DNA from: Actinomycetes bacterium
Lineage (GTDB): Bacteria; Actinomycetota; Acidimicrobiia; Acidimicrobiales; Bog-793
Direction: 5' to 3'
Assembly (NCBI GenBank): GCA_021785095.1
Contig: JAJYGM010000539.1
Coordinates: 1-6,976, forward strand
Length of the DNA: 6,976 bases
The notes beneath the pieces are model-generated. The model was not told the origin of the DNA. It worked only from the letters and a program-made list of their open reading frames with translations, and ran no database searches. Positions 1 to 5,536 of this stretch are shown in pieces (position 1 is the stretch's first letter; each line of letters starts with the position of its first letter). The position numbers and the translations under genes were made by a program.

Positions 1-165
1 GGCCGGGTCCGCCCCCGGGGCGAGCGGCGCCGGGCGCTCGAGGGTCCGCACGCCGGCAGGCGGCGCAGCCGCTTGCGCAGCGCCCCGTCCCTCCCCCTGC
101 CCGTCGCGATCCAGGTGTGGCCCGGGCGCGCCGGGCGCGCCGGACGTCCCCGTCTGGTCGCTCAT
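1..165 (-). CDS. nuoD: Probable NADH-quinone oxidoreductase subunit D, N-terminal fragment (runs off the window)
   Basis: An open frame starts at ATG 165 and stays open for 55 codons to the window edge. The call rests on position: it follows nuoA-nuoB-nuoC in the conserved order, where nuoD (the 49-kDa-type subunit that helps form the quinone site near cluster N2) is expected. The visible part is Ala/Gly/Pro-rich, beginning MSDQTGTSGAPGAPG, with no NuoD motif; the conserved core (around GPQHPSTHG) would lie further on. The start is supported by a good Shine-Dalgarno sequence (GAGGTGGGAG, 169-178). A weaker alternative is GTG at 49-51, which has no clear ribosome binding site. The gap from the nuoC stop is 34 nt. 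A long low-complexity head is unusual but possible for an actinobacterial NuoD. Another subunit or an unrelated ORF cannot be excluded from this fragment. Confidence 0.55.
   Translation of the reverse strand, partial: MSDQTGTSGAPGAPGPHLDRDGQGEGRGAAQAAAPPAGVRTLERPAPLAPGADPA
124..141. repeat. Two tandem copies of a 9-bp GC-rich unit
   Basis: GGGCGCGCC occurs twice in direct tandem (124-132 and 133-141). Each copy contains the palindrome GGCGCGCC. The repeat lies inside the presumed nuoD start region and encodes the GAPGAP stretch in its low-complexity N-terminus. It looks like a small in-frame duplication in a tolerant linker; no other role is visible. Confidence 0.5.
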
Positions 166-203
166 CGACTCCCACCTCGCTTGCAACGCTGCACCGTGCT
201 CAT
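162..203 (-). other. 13-codon mini-ORF linking nuoC to the next gene by ATGA overlaps at both ends
   Basis: ATG at 203-201 overlaps the nuoC stop TGA (202-200) as ATGA. The frame reads [13 protein letters not shown] and stops at TGA 164-162, which overlaps the presumed nuoD ATG (165-163), again as ATGA. A perfect AAGGAGG lies inside the end of nuoC (217-223), 13 nt before the mini-ORF start, which is somewhat long spacing. The ribosome binding site of the downstream gene lies within the mini-ORF. It could pass terminating ribosomes from nuoC to nuoD (translational coupling), or be a chance frame. No peptide function is implied. Confidence 0.25.
169..178 (-). promoter_or_regulatory. Ribosome binding site of presumed nuoD
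   Basis: Read on the minus strand this is GAGGTGGGAG. Its AGGTGG core lies 6 nt before ATG 165. It is the main reason for choosing that start over the in-frame GTG at 49-51 and the out-of-frame ATG at 203. Confidence 0.55.
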
Positions 204-703
204 CGGCGGCCCGGTGCCTCCTTGAACTGCACCGGCACGCGCCCGATCGCGTAGTCCTTCCGCAGCGGATGGCCCTCCCAGTCCTCCGGGAGGAGGATGC
301 GGGTGAGGTCCGGGTGGCCGAGGAAGCGGATGCCGAGCAGGTCGTAGGCCTCGCGTTCCATCGCCTCGGTACCGGGGTAGACGTCGTAGAGCGAGTCGAG
401 CTCGGGATCGGACTCGGGGACCTGGACGCGGACGCGCAGCCGGCGCGGGGCCGAGAGCGAGAGCAGGTTGACGGCGACCTCGAAGCGCTCGGGCGCCACC
501 CCCGCCGGGAGCGAACGGCTCGGGTGGCGCAGGTAGTCGACGGCGCAGAGGTCCACGCACATCTCGAAACCGTCGTCGCGCAGCTCCTCGACGAGGCTCC
601 GGTACCGGGCACGCTCGGGGAAGAGCACCTGCTGGCCCCGCGAGGACCCGACGATGACGCCGTCGGCACGTTGCGCGGCGAGCGCGGCGCCCGGCTCGCT
701 CAT
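200..703 (-). CDS. nuoC: NADH-quinone oxidoreductase subunit C (30-kDa-type)
   Basis: This 167-residue protein is a peripheral-arm subunit of complex I that packs against NuoB and NuoD near the membrane interface; it carries no cofactor. The family signature is clear in the C-terminal half: [18 protein letters not shown] at about residues 116-133, then [17 protein letters not shown] at 135-151. The N-terminal half contains the usual DLCAVDYL segment (about 51-58). The start is ATG 703, overlapping the nuoB stop as ATGA. No Shine-Dalgarno sequence precedes it, so translation is probably coupled to nuoB. As I recall the family, many actinobacterial NuoC proteins are longer, with an extended N-terminus; this is a compact version. 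It is not fused to NuoD, unlike the NuoCD of enterobacteria. The identity is secure. Confidence 0.96.
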   Translation of the reverse strand: MSEPGAALAAQRADGVIVGSSRGQQVLFPERARYRSLVEELRDDGFEMCVDLCAVDYLRHPSRSLPAGVAPERFEVAVNLLSLSAPRRLRVRVQVPESDPELDSLYDVYPGTEAMEREAYDLLGIRFLGHPDLTRILLPEDWEGHPLRKDYAIGRVPVQFKEAPGRR

Positions 704-1257
704 CGGGGCGTCGCCACGTGGACGACCTGCGGCTCGCGGCGCATGCCGGCCAAGCTCAGCTCGGCCCCGCGACCGGTCTCGTCCCGCCGGCGCATGATCT
801 CCCCCAAGCGGATCTTCTCGTGCAGTGTCAAGATCGCGTGCATCAGGGTCTCCGGGCCGGGTGGGCACCCCGGCGCGTACACGTCGACCGGCACGACCTG
901 GTCGACGCCCTGCACGACGGCGTAGTTGTTGAACATCCCCCCCGTGGAGGCGCACACCCCCATCGAGATCACCCACTTGGGCTCGACCATCTGGTCGTAG
1001 ACCTGGCGGAGCACCGGAGCCATCTTCTGGCTCACCCGGCCGGCAACGATCATCAGGTCCGCCTGGCGCGGGGAGTTCCGGAAGACCTCCATGCCGAAGC
1101 GCGCGAGGTCGAAGTCCGCCGCCCCCGCGGACATCATCTCGATGGCGCAGCACGCGAGCCCGAACGTTGCGGGCCAGACGCTGTTCCGCCGGGCCCACTT
1201 GACCATGTCCTCCATGCGACCGGTCAGGAAGTTGTGGTTGAGCGACTCGAGACCCAT
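700..1257 (-). CDS. nuoB: NADH-quinone oxidoreductase subunit B (PSST-type, binds cluster N2)
   Basis: This 185-residue protein carries the terminal [4Fe-4S] cluster N2, which passes electrons to the quinone. All four expected cluster cysteines are present: the tandem pair C36-C37 in [11 protein letters not shown]102 in [13 protein letters not shown], and C131 in [11 protein letters not shown]. The quinone-site-facing stretch [18 protein letters not shown] (about 60-77) and the conserved [13 protein letters not shown] also match the family. The start is ATG 1257, 4 nt after the nuoA stop, with only a weak ribosome binding site, so coupling to nuoA is likely. The C-terminal 30 residues (after about 155) are a polar, family-variable tail. 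The stop overlaps the nuoC start. Confidence 0.98.
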   Translation of the reverse strand: MGLESLNHNFLTGRMEDMVKWARRNSVWPATFGLACCAIEMMSAGAADFDLARFGMEVFRNSPRQADLMIVAGRVSQKMAPVLRQVYDQMVEPKWVISMGVCASTGGMFNNYAVVQGVDQVVPVDVYAPGCPPGPETLMHAILTLHEKIRLGEIMRRRDETGRGAELSLAGMRREPQVVHVATPR

Positions 1258-1261
1258 CGGC

Positions 1262-1705
1262 TCAGGCCGCCCGTTCCGACGAGGGGACCTTGCGCACCGT
1301 CGACGCCGTGGTCCGCACGAGCGGGCTCTCCACTCGCCGGAGCCGCTTCGCCGGGCCCCACTCGAGCGCGCCGTTCGAGACCAGGTAGGCGAAGGCGACG
1401 ACGACCGCGAGGGCGAAGACGAGCATCTCGACCAGGCCGAACCGGCCGAGCTGGTGGAAGATCACGGCCCACGGGTAGAGGAAGACCACCTCGATGTCGA
1501 AGATGATGAAGATCATCGCGACCAGGTAGAAGCGGACCGGGAACCGCTCGACCGGCTCGAAGGCCGGCACGATGCCGCACTCGAAGGGGGCCTCCTTCGC
1601 GGCGGTGGGCCGCTGCGAAGCGGCGAAGCGGGACATACCCCACGAGACCAGCGCGAAGAGCGTCGAGAGCACCAGCATCACGAAGATCCCGAGGTACTGC
1701 GCCAC
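1262..1705 (-). CDS. nuoA: NADH-quinone oxidoreductase subunit A (membrane subunit)
   Basis: This is a 147-residue complex I membrane subunit. Three hydrophobic helices are visible: about residues 4-25, 58-82 and 90-110. Between the first two lies the family loop [15 protein letters not shown] (about 37-51), followed by [20 protein letters not shown], the most conserved part of NuoA, with acidic residues D70 and E72 within the second helix. The C-terminus (about 112-147) is a basic, Arg-rich extension beyond the usual length of about 120 residues. The start is GTG 1705, with a strong GGGAGGAG ribosome binding site 5 nt upstream; the protein would begin MAQYLGIF. It is the first gene of the operon, divergent from the flavoenzyme gene across about 200 nt. 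I found no convincing promoter for it in that gap. Confidence 0.97.
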   Translation of the reverse strand: MAQYLGIFVMLVLSTLFALVSWGMSRFAASQRPTAAKEAPFECGIVPAFEPVERFPVRFYLVAMIFIIFDIEVVFLYPWAVIFHQLGRFGLVEMLVFALAVVVAFAYLVSNGALEWGPAKRLRRVESPLVRTTASTVRKVPSSERAA

Positions 1706-1710
1706 AACCG

Positions 1711-1718
1711 CTCCTCCC
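1711..1718 (-). promoter_or_regulatory. Ribosome binding site of nuoA
   Basis: GGGAGGAG on the minus strand, 5 nt before the GTG start of nuoA. It is the clearest Shine-Dalgarno sequence ahead of any complete gene here and fixes the GTG start. Confidence 0.7.
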
Positions 1719-1815
1719 AGACCACGCTTCGGACGCCCGCGTCACCTCCCAGAGGGCGACCGGGCCCTTCCATTCGTACCCGCTCCTCGTTCCTACCACG
1801 GCCGCGAACCAGCGA

Positions 1816-1849
1816 CACGTTGGCCTGCTGGCGGGCTTCCCAGGCCGTG
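1816..1849. repeat. Imperfect inverted repeat in the nuoA / flavoenzyme divergent region
   Basis: CAC-GTT-GGCCTG (1816-1827) faces CAGGCC-GTG (1841-1849) across a 13-nt loop. Nine base pairs form if GTT bulges out. The position, in the middle of a divergent intergenic region, would suit an operator or a hairpin in the nuoA leader. In DNA this G+C-rich, such stems are common by chance. The rest of the intergenic stretch (1719-1869) shows nothing else I can support: no ORF with a start signal, no tRNA and no terminator with a T-run. Confidence 0.2.
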
Positions 1850-1869
1850 CACCGGGGCCGCCAGCCCGT

Positions 1870-1899
1870 TTCACGAAGACGCTGGCGCCACCCTACGCT
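1870..1899 (+). promoter_or_regulatory. Candidate sigma-70-type promoter for a leaderless flavoenzyme mRNA
   Basis: A -35-like TTCACG (1870-1875) is followed by an 18-nt spacer and a -10-like TACGCT (1894-1899), which fits the actinobacterial TANNNT pattern. Transcription would be expected to begin about 6-7 nt later, at the GTG start codon (1906). No usable Shine-Dalgarno spacing exists: the only purine-rich bases, GAGGG, directly abut the GTG. This fits a leaderless transcript, a common arrangement in actinobacteria. The -35 match is partial. Confidence 0.4.
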
Positions 1900-1905
1900 C
1901 GAGGG

Positions 1906-3231
1906 GTGACCTCGAACCTCCGGAGCCACTACGACATCGTCGTCGTGGGCGCAGGGCCGGCAGGCGCGTCCGCGGCCTACTGGCTGGCCCGCGCCGGCGC
2001 CGACGTCGCGCTCCTCGAGCGCAAGCACCTCCCGAGGGCGAAGACGTGCGGCGACGGTCTCACCCCGCGCGCGGTTGCGCAACTCACGGACATGGGCCTC
2101 GGCGAGTTCCTCGAGGGCCACCACCGCTACCGGGGACTGCGCGCGAACGGCTTCGGGCGGACGCTCCTGCTGCCGTGGCCCTCGCACCCGAGCTACCCGG
2201 GCTACGGCTACGTCGTGACCCGCCACGACCTCGACGTGGCGGTGGCCCGCAACGCCGCTCAGGCTGGTGCCTCCCTCTTCGAAGGTGTCACGGCGTCGCC
2301 GCTCTGCGAGGACGGCCGGGTCGTCGGCGTCCTCGCGGCGGGGAGAGGGGAGCCGGCGCCGGTGCGGTCCCGCTTCGTCGTCGTCGCCGACGGTTCGAAC
2401 TCGCGCTTCGGGCGCGCGCTCGGCACGGAGCGGGTGCGCGCCTGGCCGATGGGGCTCGCGATCCGCGGGTACTGGCGCTCGCCGCGGTCGGCCGAGCCGT
2501 GGATCGACAGCACGCTCGACCTCCGGGACGAACAGGGCAAGGTCGTCCCGGGCTACGGGTGGATCTTCCCGCTCGGCGACGGGCGAGTGAACGTGGGCGT
2601 CGGGCTCCTCTCCAACTCGCCGCGCTGGAAGGGCCTCAACACGACTCACCTCCTGGAACGCTACGTCGAGACCCAGCGCGGGGCCTGGGCGCTGGAGCCA
2701 GACCCGGCGAGCCCGGCGCCCACCGGCGGGAAGCTCCCGATGGGGCTCGCGGTCCATCCCCGAGCCGGAGCCGGCTGGATCGCCGCAGGGGACGCCGCCG
2801 GGAGCATCAACCCGTTCAACGGCGAGGGCATCGCCTACGGCTACGAGACCGGCCGGCTCGCAGCGAGCGCGCTCGCCACAGCCCTCGCTGGCGAGGGGGA
2901 CGCAGCGCTCATGGGCTACGAGCACGCCCTGGAGGAGGCCTACGCCCGTTACTACCGCCTCGGTCGGCTCTTCGTCCGGGTGATCGGACGGCCGGCGGTC
3001 ATGCAGGCGGCGCTGACCACGGGGATGCGCTCCGAACGGCTCATGGGCGGCATGGTCCGGGTGATGGCGAACATCCTTCGGCCCGGAGCGATCGCGGTGC
3101 CGGAGCTCGGCTACCGTGCCGCCGCGGTCCTTGCAGCCGCGGTCCCCGAGCCCGGGGGCCGCGCCGAGCGGGCTGCGGTGCCGGAGCAGCGGCCGCCAGC
3201 GCCCGCCATCGGGGAAGAGCCCGCGGCCTAA
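1906..3231 (+). CDS. FAD-dependent geranylgeranyl reductase family protein (MenJ-like, probably reduces the menaquinone side chain)
   Basis: This 441-residue flavoprotein belongs to the geranylgeranyl reductase/FixC family. The N-terminal Rossmann fold shows VVVGAGPAGASAA (about residues 12-24), with the ribose-binding acidic E38 at the end of strand 2. The family motif KTCGDGLTPRAV lies at 46-57, a second FAD contact at VVADGSNSRFGR (159-170), and a third at GDAAGSINPFNGEGIAYG (295-312). YGWIFPLGDGRVNVGVG (217-233) is also typical. The last 35 or so residues are an Ala/Pro-rich tail. Such enzymes saturate isoprenoid double bonds on chlorophyll or archaeal lipid precursors or, as MenJ of mycobacteria, on menaquinone. 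Divergence from the nuo operon and lack of chlorophyll or archaeal-lipid genes favour the menaquinone role, but this is inference. The start is GTG 1906, 8 residues before the conserved YDIVVVG. The stop (TAA) overlaps the hemL stop. Confidence 0.9.
   Translation: MTSNLRSHYDIVVVGAGPAGASAAYWLARAGADVALLERKHLPRAKTCGDGLTPRAVAQLTDMGLGEFLEGHHRYRGLRANGFGRTLLLPWPSHPSYPGYGYVVTRHDLDVAVARNAAQAGASLFEGVTASPLCEDGRVVGVLAAGRGEPAPVRSRFVVVADGSNSRFGRALGTERVRAWPMGLAIRGYWRSPRSAEPWIDSTLDLRDEQGKVVPGYGWIFPLGDGRVNVGVGLLSNSPRWKGLNTTHLLERYVETQRGAWALEPDPASPAPTGGKLPMGLAVHPRAGAGWIAAGDAAGSINPFNGEGIAYGYETGRLAASALATALAGEGDAALMGYEHALEEAYARYYRLGRLFVRVIGRPAVMQAALTTGMRSERLMGGMVRVMANILRPGAIAVPELGYRAAAVLAAAVPEPGGRAERAAVPEQRPPAPAIGEEPAA
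3121..3145 (+). repeat. Short direct repeat in the flavoenzyme C-terminal coding region
   Basis: GCCGCGGTCC occurs at 3121-3130 and again at 3136-3145 (15-nt period). It encodes the repeated AAAV within AAAVLAAAVPE, where the conserved enzyme gives way to the low-complexity tail. This is probably a small in-frame duplication with no evident regulatory role. Confidence 0.4.
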
Positions 3232-4493
3232 CCCGACGCCGCCACGGCGCGCAGCGCCTTCCCGGCGGCCACGAGGGTGGCAGCACGCTCGGCATCGCCG
3301 TGGGCGAGGCTCGGGAAGAGGGCTTCATACGCGCCAGGGGCGAACGCGACGCCTTCGCGGAGGAGCGCGTGGAAGAGGACCGGGTAGCGGCCCGTCGCAG
3401 CAGACGCCTTCGCCCCTTCGTAGTCGGTGACCGGCTGTGCAGCGAAGAACACCCCGAGGAGCGGCCCGACCCGGGGCACCTGGAGCGCCACCCCGGCATC
3501 CTCCGCCGCCAGCGCGAGCCCCGCCGCCAGCTCGGCGGCACCGTCCTCCAGGCGGTCGTAGGCCCCCCGGTCGAGCTGGCGGAGCGCAGCCAGGCCCGCC
3601 GCGGTCGCGAGCGGGTTCCCCGAGAGCGTCCCCGCCTGGTAGACGGGCCCGATGGGCGCGAGCACCTCCATCACGTCGCGGCGCCCCCCGAAGGCGCCGA
3701 TCGGGAGCCCACCTCCGAGGACCTTCCCGAAGCAGAGCAGGTCCGGCCGTACCCCGAAGCGCTCGGCTGCCCCGCCAGGGCCGAGGCGGAAGCCGGTGAT
3801 CACCTCGTCGAAGACGAGCAGCGCGCCCGTCTCGTCGCAGGCCGTGCGCAGCGCCCCGAGGAACCCGGGCTCGGGCGGGACGACCCCCATGTTCGCCGCA
3901 ACCGGCTCCACGATCACGCACGCGACGCGCTCGTCGAGGTCCGGAACCGCGTTGTAGGGAGCGACGACGGTCTCCGCGACGGCCTCCGTCGGGACGCCCG
4001 CAGAGTCCGGCAGGCCGAGCGTCGACAGGCCGCTCCCGCCCCCGGCGAGGAGCAGGTCCGCGTGGCCGTGGTAGCACCCGGCGAACTTGACCACGCGGCT
4101 GCGCCCGGTGAAGCCTCGCGCCACGCGGATCGCGCTCATCGTGGCCTCGGTGCCGGAGGAGGTGAAGCGCAGCAGCTCCACGGCGGGCACTCGGCGGCGC
4201 ACCTCCTCCGCGAGCAGCACCTCCCCGAGGGTCGGCGCGCCGAAGCTGGTCCCACCCGCCGCTGCGGCCGCGATCGCGTCCAGCACGGCCGGGTCGGCGT
4301 GCCCGAGGATCGACGCGCCATAGGACTGGACGTAGTCGAGGTAGCGGCGGCCCTCGACGTCGACGACGTAGGCGCCCTCGCCCCTCGCCACGAAGTAGGG
4401 CGTGCCGCCGACGGAGCGGAACGCGCGAACCGGCGAGCTCACCCCTCCCGGGAGACAGTCGAGCGCACGGCGGAACAGTGCCTCGTTGGTCAT
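3228..4493 (-). CDS. hemL: Glutamate-1-semialdehyde 2,1-aminomutase
   Basis: This 421-residue PLP enzyme of the aminotransferase class-III fold converts glutamate-1-semialdehyde to 5-aminolevulinate, the last step of the C5 route. The N-terminus shows LPGGVSSPVRAF (14-25). SSGTEATMSA (112-121) and YHGH (141-144) line the PLP phosphate and ring, and D229-E230 in FDEVITGFR contact the pyridine ring. K257 in FGKVLGGGLPIG is the PLP-binding lysine, and GTLSGNPLA (288-296) completes the family pattern. The length is normal. The start is ATG 4493, where family similarity begins. In-frame GTGs at 4511 and 4553 would add a 6- or 20-residue Gly/Pro-rich leader, the latter overlapping hemB; neither is preferred. 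GGGGAG sits directly against the ATG, so the ribosome binding site is poorly spaced and coupling to hemB (52-nt gap) is plausible. It is the last visible gene of its operon and ends inside the stop of the convergent flavoenzyme. Confidence 0.97.
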   Translation of the reverse strand: MTNEALFRRALDCLPGGVSSPVRAFRSVGGTPYFVARGEGAYVVDVEGRRYLDYVQSYGASILGHADPAVLDAIAAAAAGGTSFGAPTLGEVLLAEEVRRRVPAVELLRFTSSGTEATMSAIRVARGFTGRSRVVKFAGCYHGHADLLLAGGGSGLSTLGLPDSAGVPTEAVAETVVAPYNAVPDLDERVACVIVEPVAANMGVVPPEPGFLGALRTACDETGALLVFDEVITGFRLGPGGAAERFGVRPDLLCFGKVLGGGLPIGAFGGRRDVMEVLAPIGPVYQAGTLSGNPLATAAGLAALRQLDRGAYDRLEDGAAELAAGLALAAEDAGVALQVPRVGPLLGVFFAAQPVTDYEGAKASAATGRYPVLFHALLREGVAFAPGAYEALFPSLAHGDAERAATLVAAGKALRAVAASG

Positions 4494-4545
4494 CTCCCCA
4501 GCGCCCGGCACGCCAGCGGTCCCTGCACCCGCGCTCGAGCCGGGC

Positions 4546-5526
4546 TCAGGCACAGCTCGCCGCCAGGTCCGCCGCGGCGTAGGTGAGCACGAAGTCCGCA
4601 CCGGCGCGTTTGATCGCGCCCACGTGCTCCGCCATGACCGCGTCGCCGTCGATCCAGCCCTGCGCCGCCGCCGCCTTGACCATCGCGTACTCCCCGCTCA
4701 CGTGGTAAGCCGCGACCGGAACGGGGCTCGTCGAGGCGACGGCTGCCAACACGTCGAGGTACGCGAGGGCGGGCTTCACCATGACCATGTCCGCGCCCTC
4801 TGCGAGGTCCAGTGCGACCTCCCGCAGCGCCTCCCGGGCGTTCGCCGGATCCTGCTGGTAGCTACGCCGGTCCCCGCCACCGGCGATCGTCACGTCCACC
4901 GCTTCCCGGAACGGCCCGTAGAGCGCAGACGCGTACTTCGCCGAGTAGGCGAGCACCGCCACCGCCTCGTGGCCCGCCGCGTCGAGGGCAGTGCGAATCG
5001 CGCCGACCTGGCCGTCCATCATCCCGCTCGGGGCTACCACCGCCGCACCCGCCGTGGCCTGCGCCACTGCGGCGCGCGCGTAGCGCTCGAGCGTGGCGTC
5101 GTTGTCCACGGACCCGTCCGGTGCGAGCACCCCGCAGTGCCCGTGGTCGGTGTACTCGTCGAGGCAGAGGTCGGCCATCACGACCAGCTCGTCGCCGACC
5201 TCGTCCCGGACCTCGCGGAGCGCGCGCTGCACGATCCCGTCGGGGTCGGACGCGCCGCTCCCCTCGGCGTCCTTGCGCAGGGGGACCCCGAAGAGGATGC
5301 AGCCCGCCACCCGGAGCGCGGCGAGGTGGCGCACCTCCTTGCGCAGCGAGGTGAGCGAGTGCTGCGCAACGCCGGGAAGGGACGCGATCGGCTGCGGCGC
5401 GTCGATCCCCTCCCGCACGAACAGCGGTGCGACGAGGTCGCTCGGACGCAACTCGGTCTCGGCGACAAGGCGGCGGAGGGCAGCGGTACGGCGGAGCCTG
5501 CGGGGGCGTTCGACGGGAAAGGACAT
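4546..5526 (-). CDS. hemB: Delta-aminolevulinic acid dehydratase (porphobilinogen synthase)
   Basis: This 326-residue enzyme condenses two 5-aminolevulinates to porphobilinogen. Both Schiff-base lysines are present: K197 in YSAKYASALYG and K251 in MVKPALAYLD. RPRRLRRT near the N-terminus and LVAPLFVREG (about 31-40) are typical. The metal-site segment reads DLCLDEYTDHGHCG, giving C121, D123 and C131. The classic zinc type has three cysteines here and the metal-independent/magnesium type has Ala, Asp and Asp, so this is a mixed Cys-Asp-Cys site. The start could be GTG 5529 or ATG 5526; ATG is chosen because an AGGG lies 8 nt before it, but GTG (5 nt) would add only one residue. It begins 10 nt after the cobA-hemD stop and is 52 nt ahead of hemL, within one probable transcription unit. 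Confidence 0.97.
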   Translation of the reverse strand: MSFPVERPRRLRRTAALRRLVAETELRPSDLVAPLFVREGIDAPQPIASLPGVAQHSLTSLRKEVRHLAALRVAGCILFGVPLRKDAEGSGASDPDGIVQRALREVRDEVGDELVVMADLCLDEYTDHGHCGVLAPDGSVDNDATLERYARAAVAQATAGAAVVAPSGMMDGQVGAIRTALDAAGHEAVAVLAYSAKYASALYGPFREAVDVTIAGGGDRRSYQQDPANAREALREVALDLAEGADMVMVKPALAYLDVLAAVASTSPVPVAAYHVSGEYAMVKAAAAQGWIDGDAVMAEHVGAIKRAGADFVLTYAAADLAASCA

Positions 5527-5536
5527 CACCCGTACC

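Noticed and set aside
200..1198. A 332-codon frame that would fuse extra sequence to the NuoC N-terminus
   Set aside because: The upstream part is NuoB read out of frame. NuoC similarity begins after ATG 703, which overlaps the nuoB stop as ATGA.
1224..1874. A 216-codon minus-strand frame beginning in the divergent intergenic region
   Set aside because: It overlaps nuoA in another frame, has an Arg/Gly-rich composition, and competes with a clearly conserved NuoA that has a strong ribosome binding site.
4503..4545. GCCCGGC / GCCGGGC inverted repeat between hemB and hemL
   Set aside because: Only a 7-bp stem with a 29-nt loop and no T-run. It is too weak in this base composition to call a terminator or attenuator.
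1572..4586. A 1,004-codon plus-strand frame with no stop
   Set aside because: It runs through nuoA antisense, the flavoenzyme gene out of frame and hemL antisense. Its translation is Arg/Pro/Gly/Ala-rich with no recognisable family. Long spurious frames are expected in DNA this G+C-rich.
4494..4601. N-terminal extension of HemL by 36 residues
   Set aside because: The extension would overlap the end of hemB, is Gly/Pro/Arg-rich and lies outside family similarity, which begins at ATG 4493.
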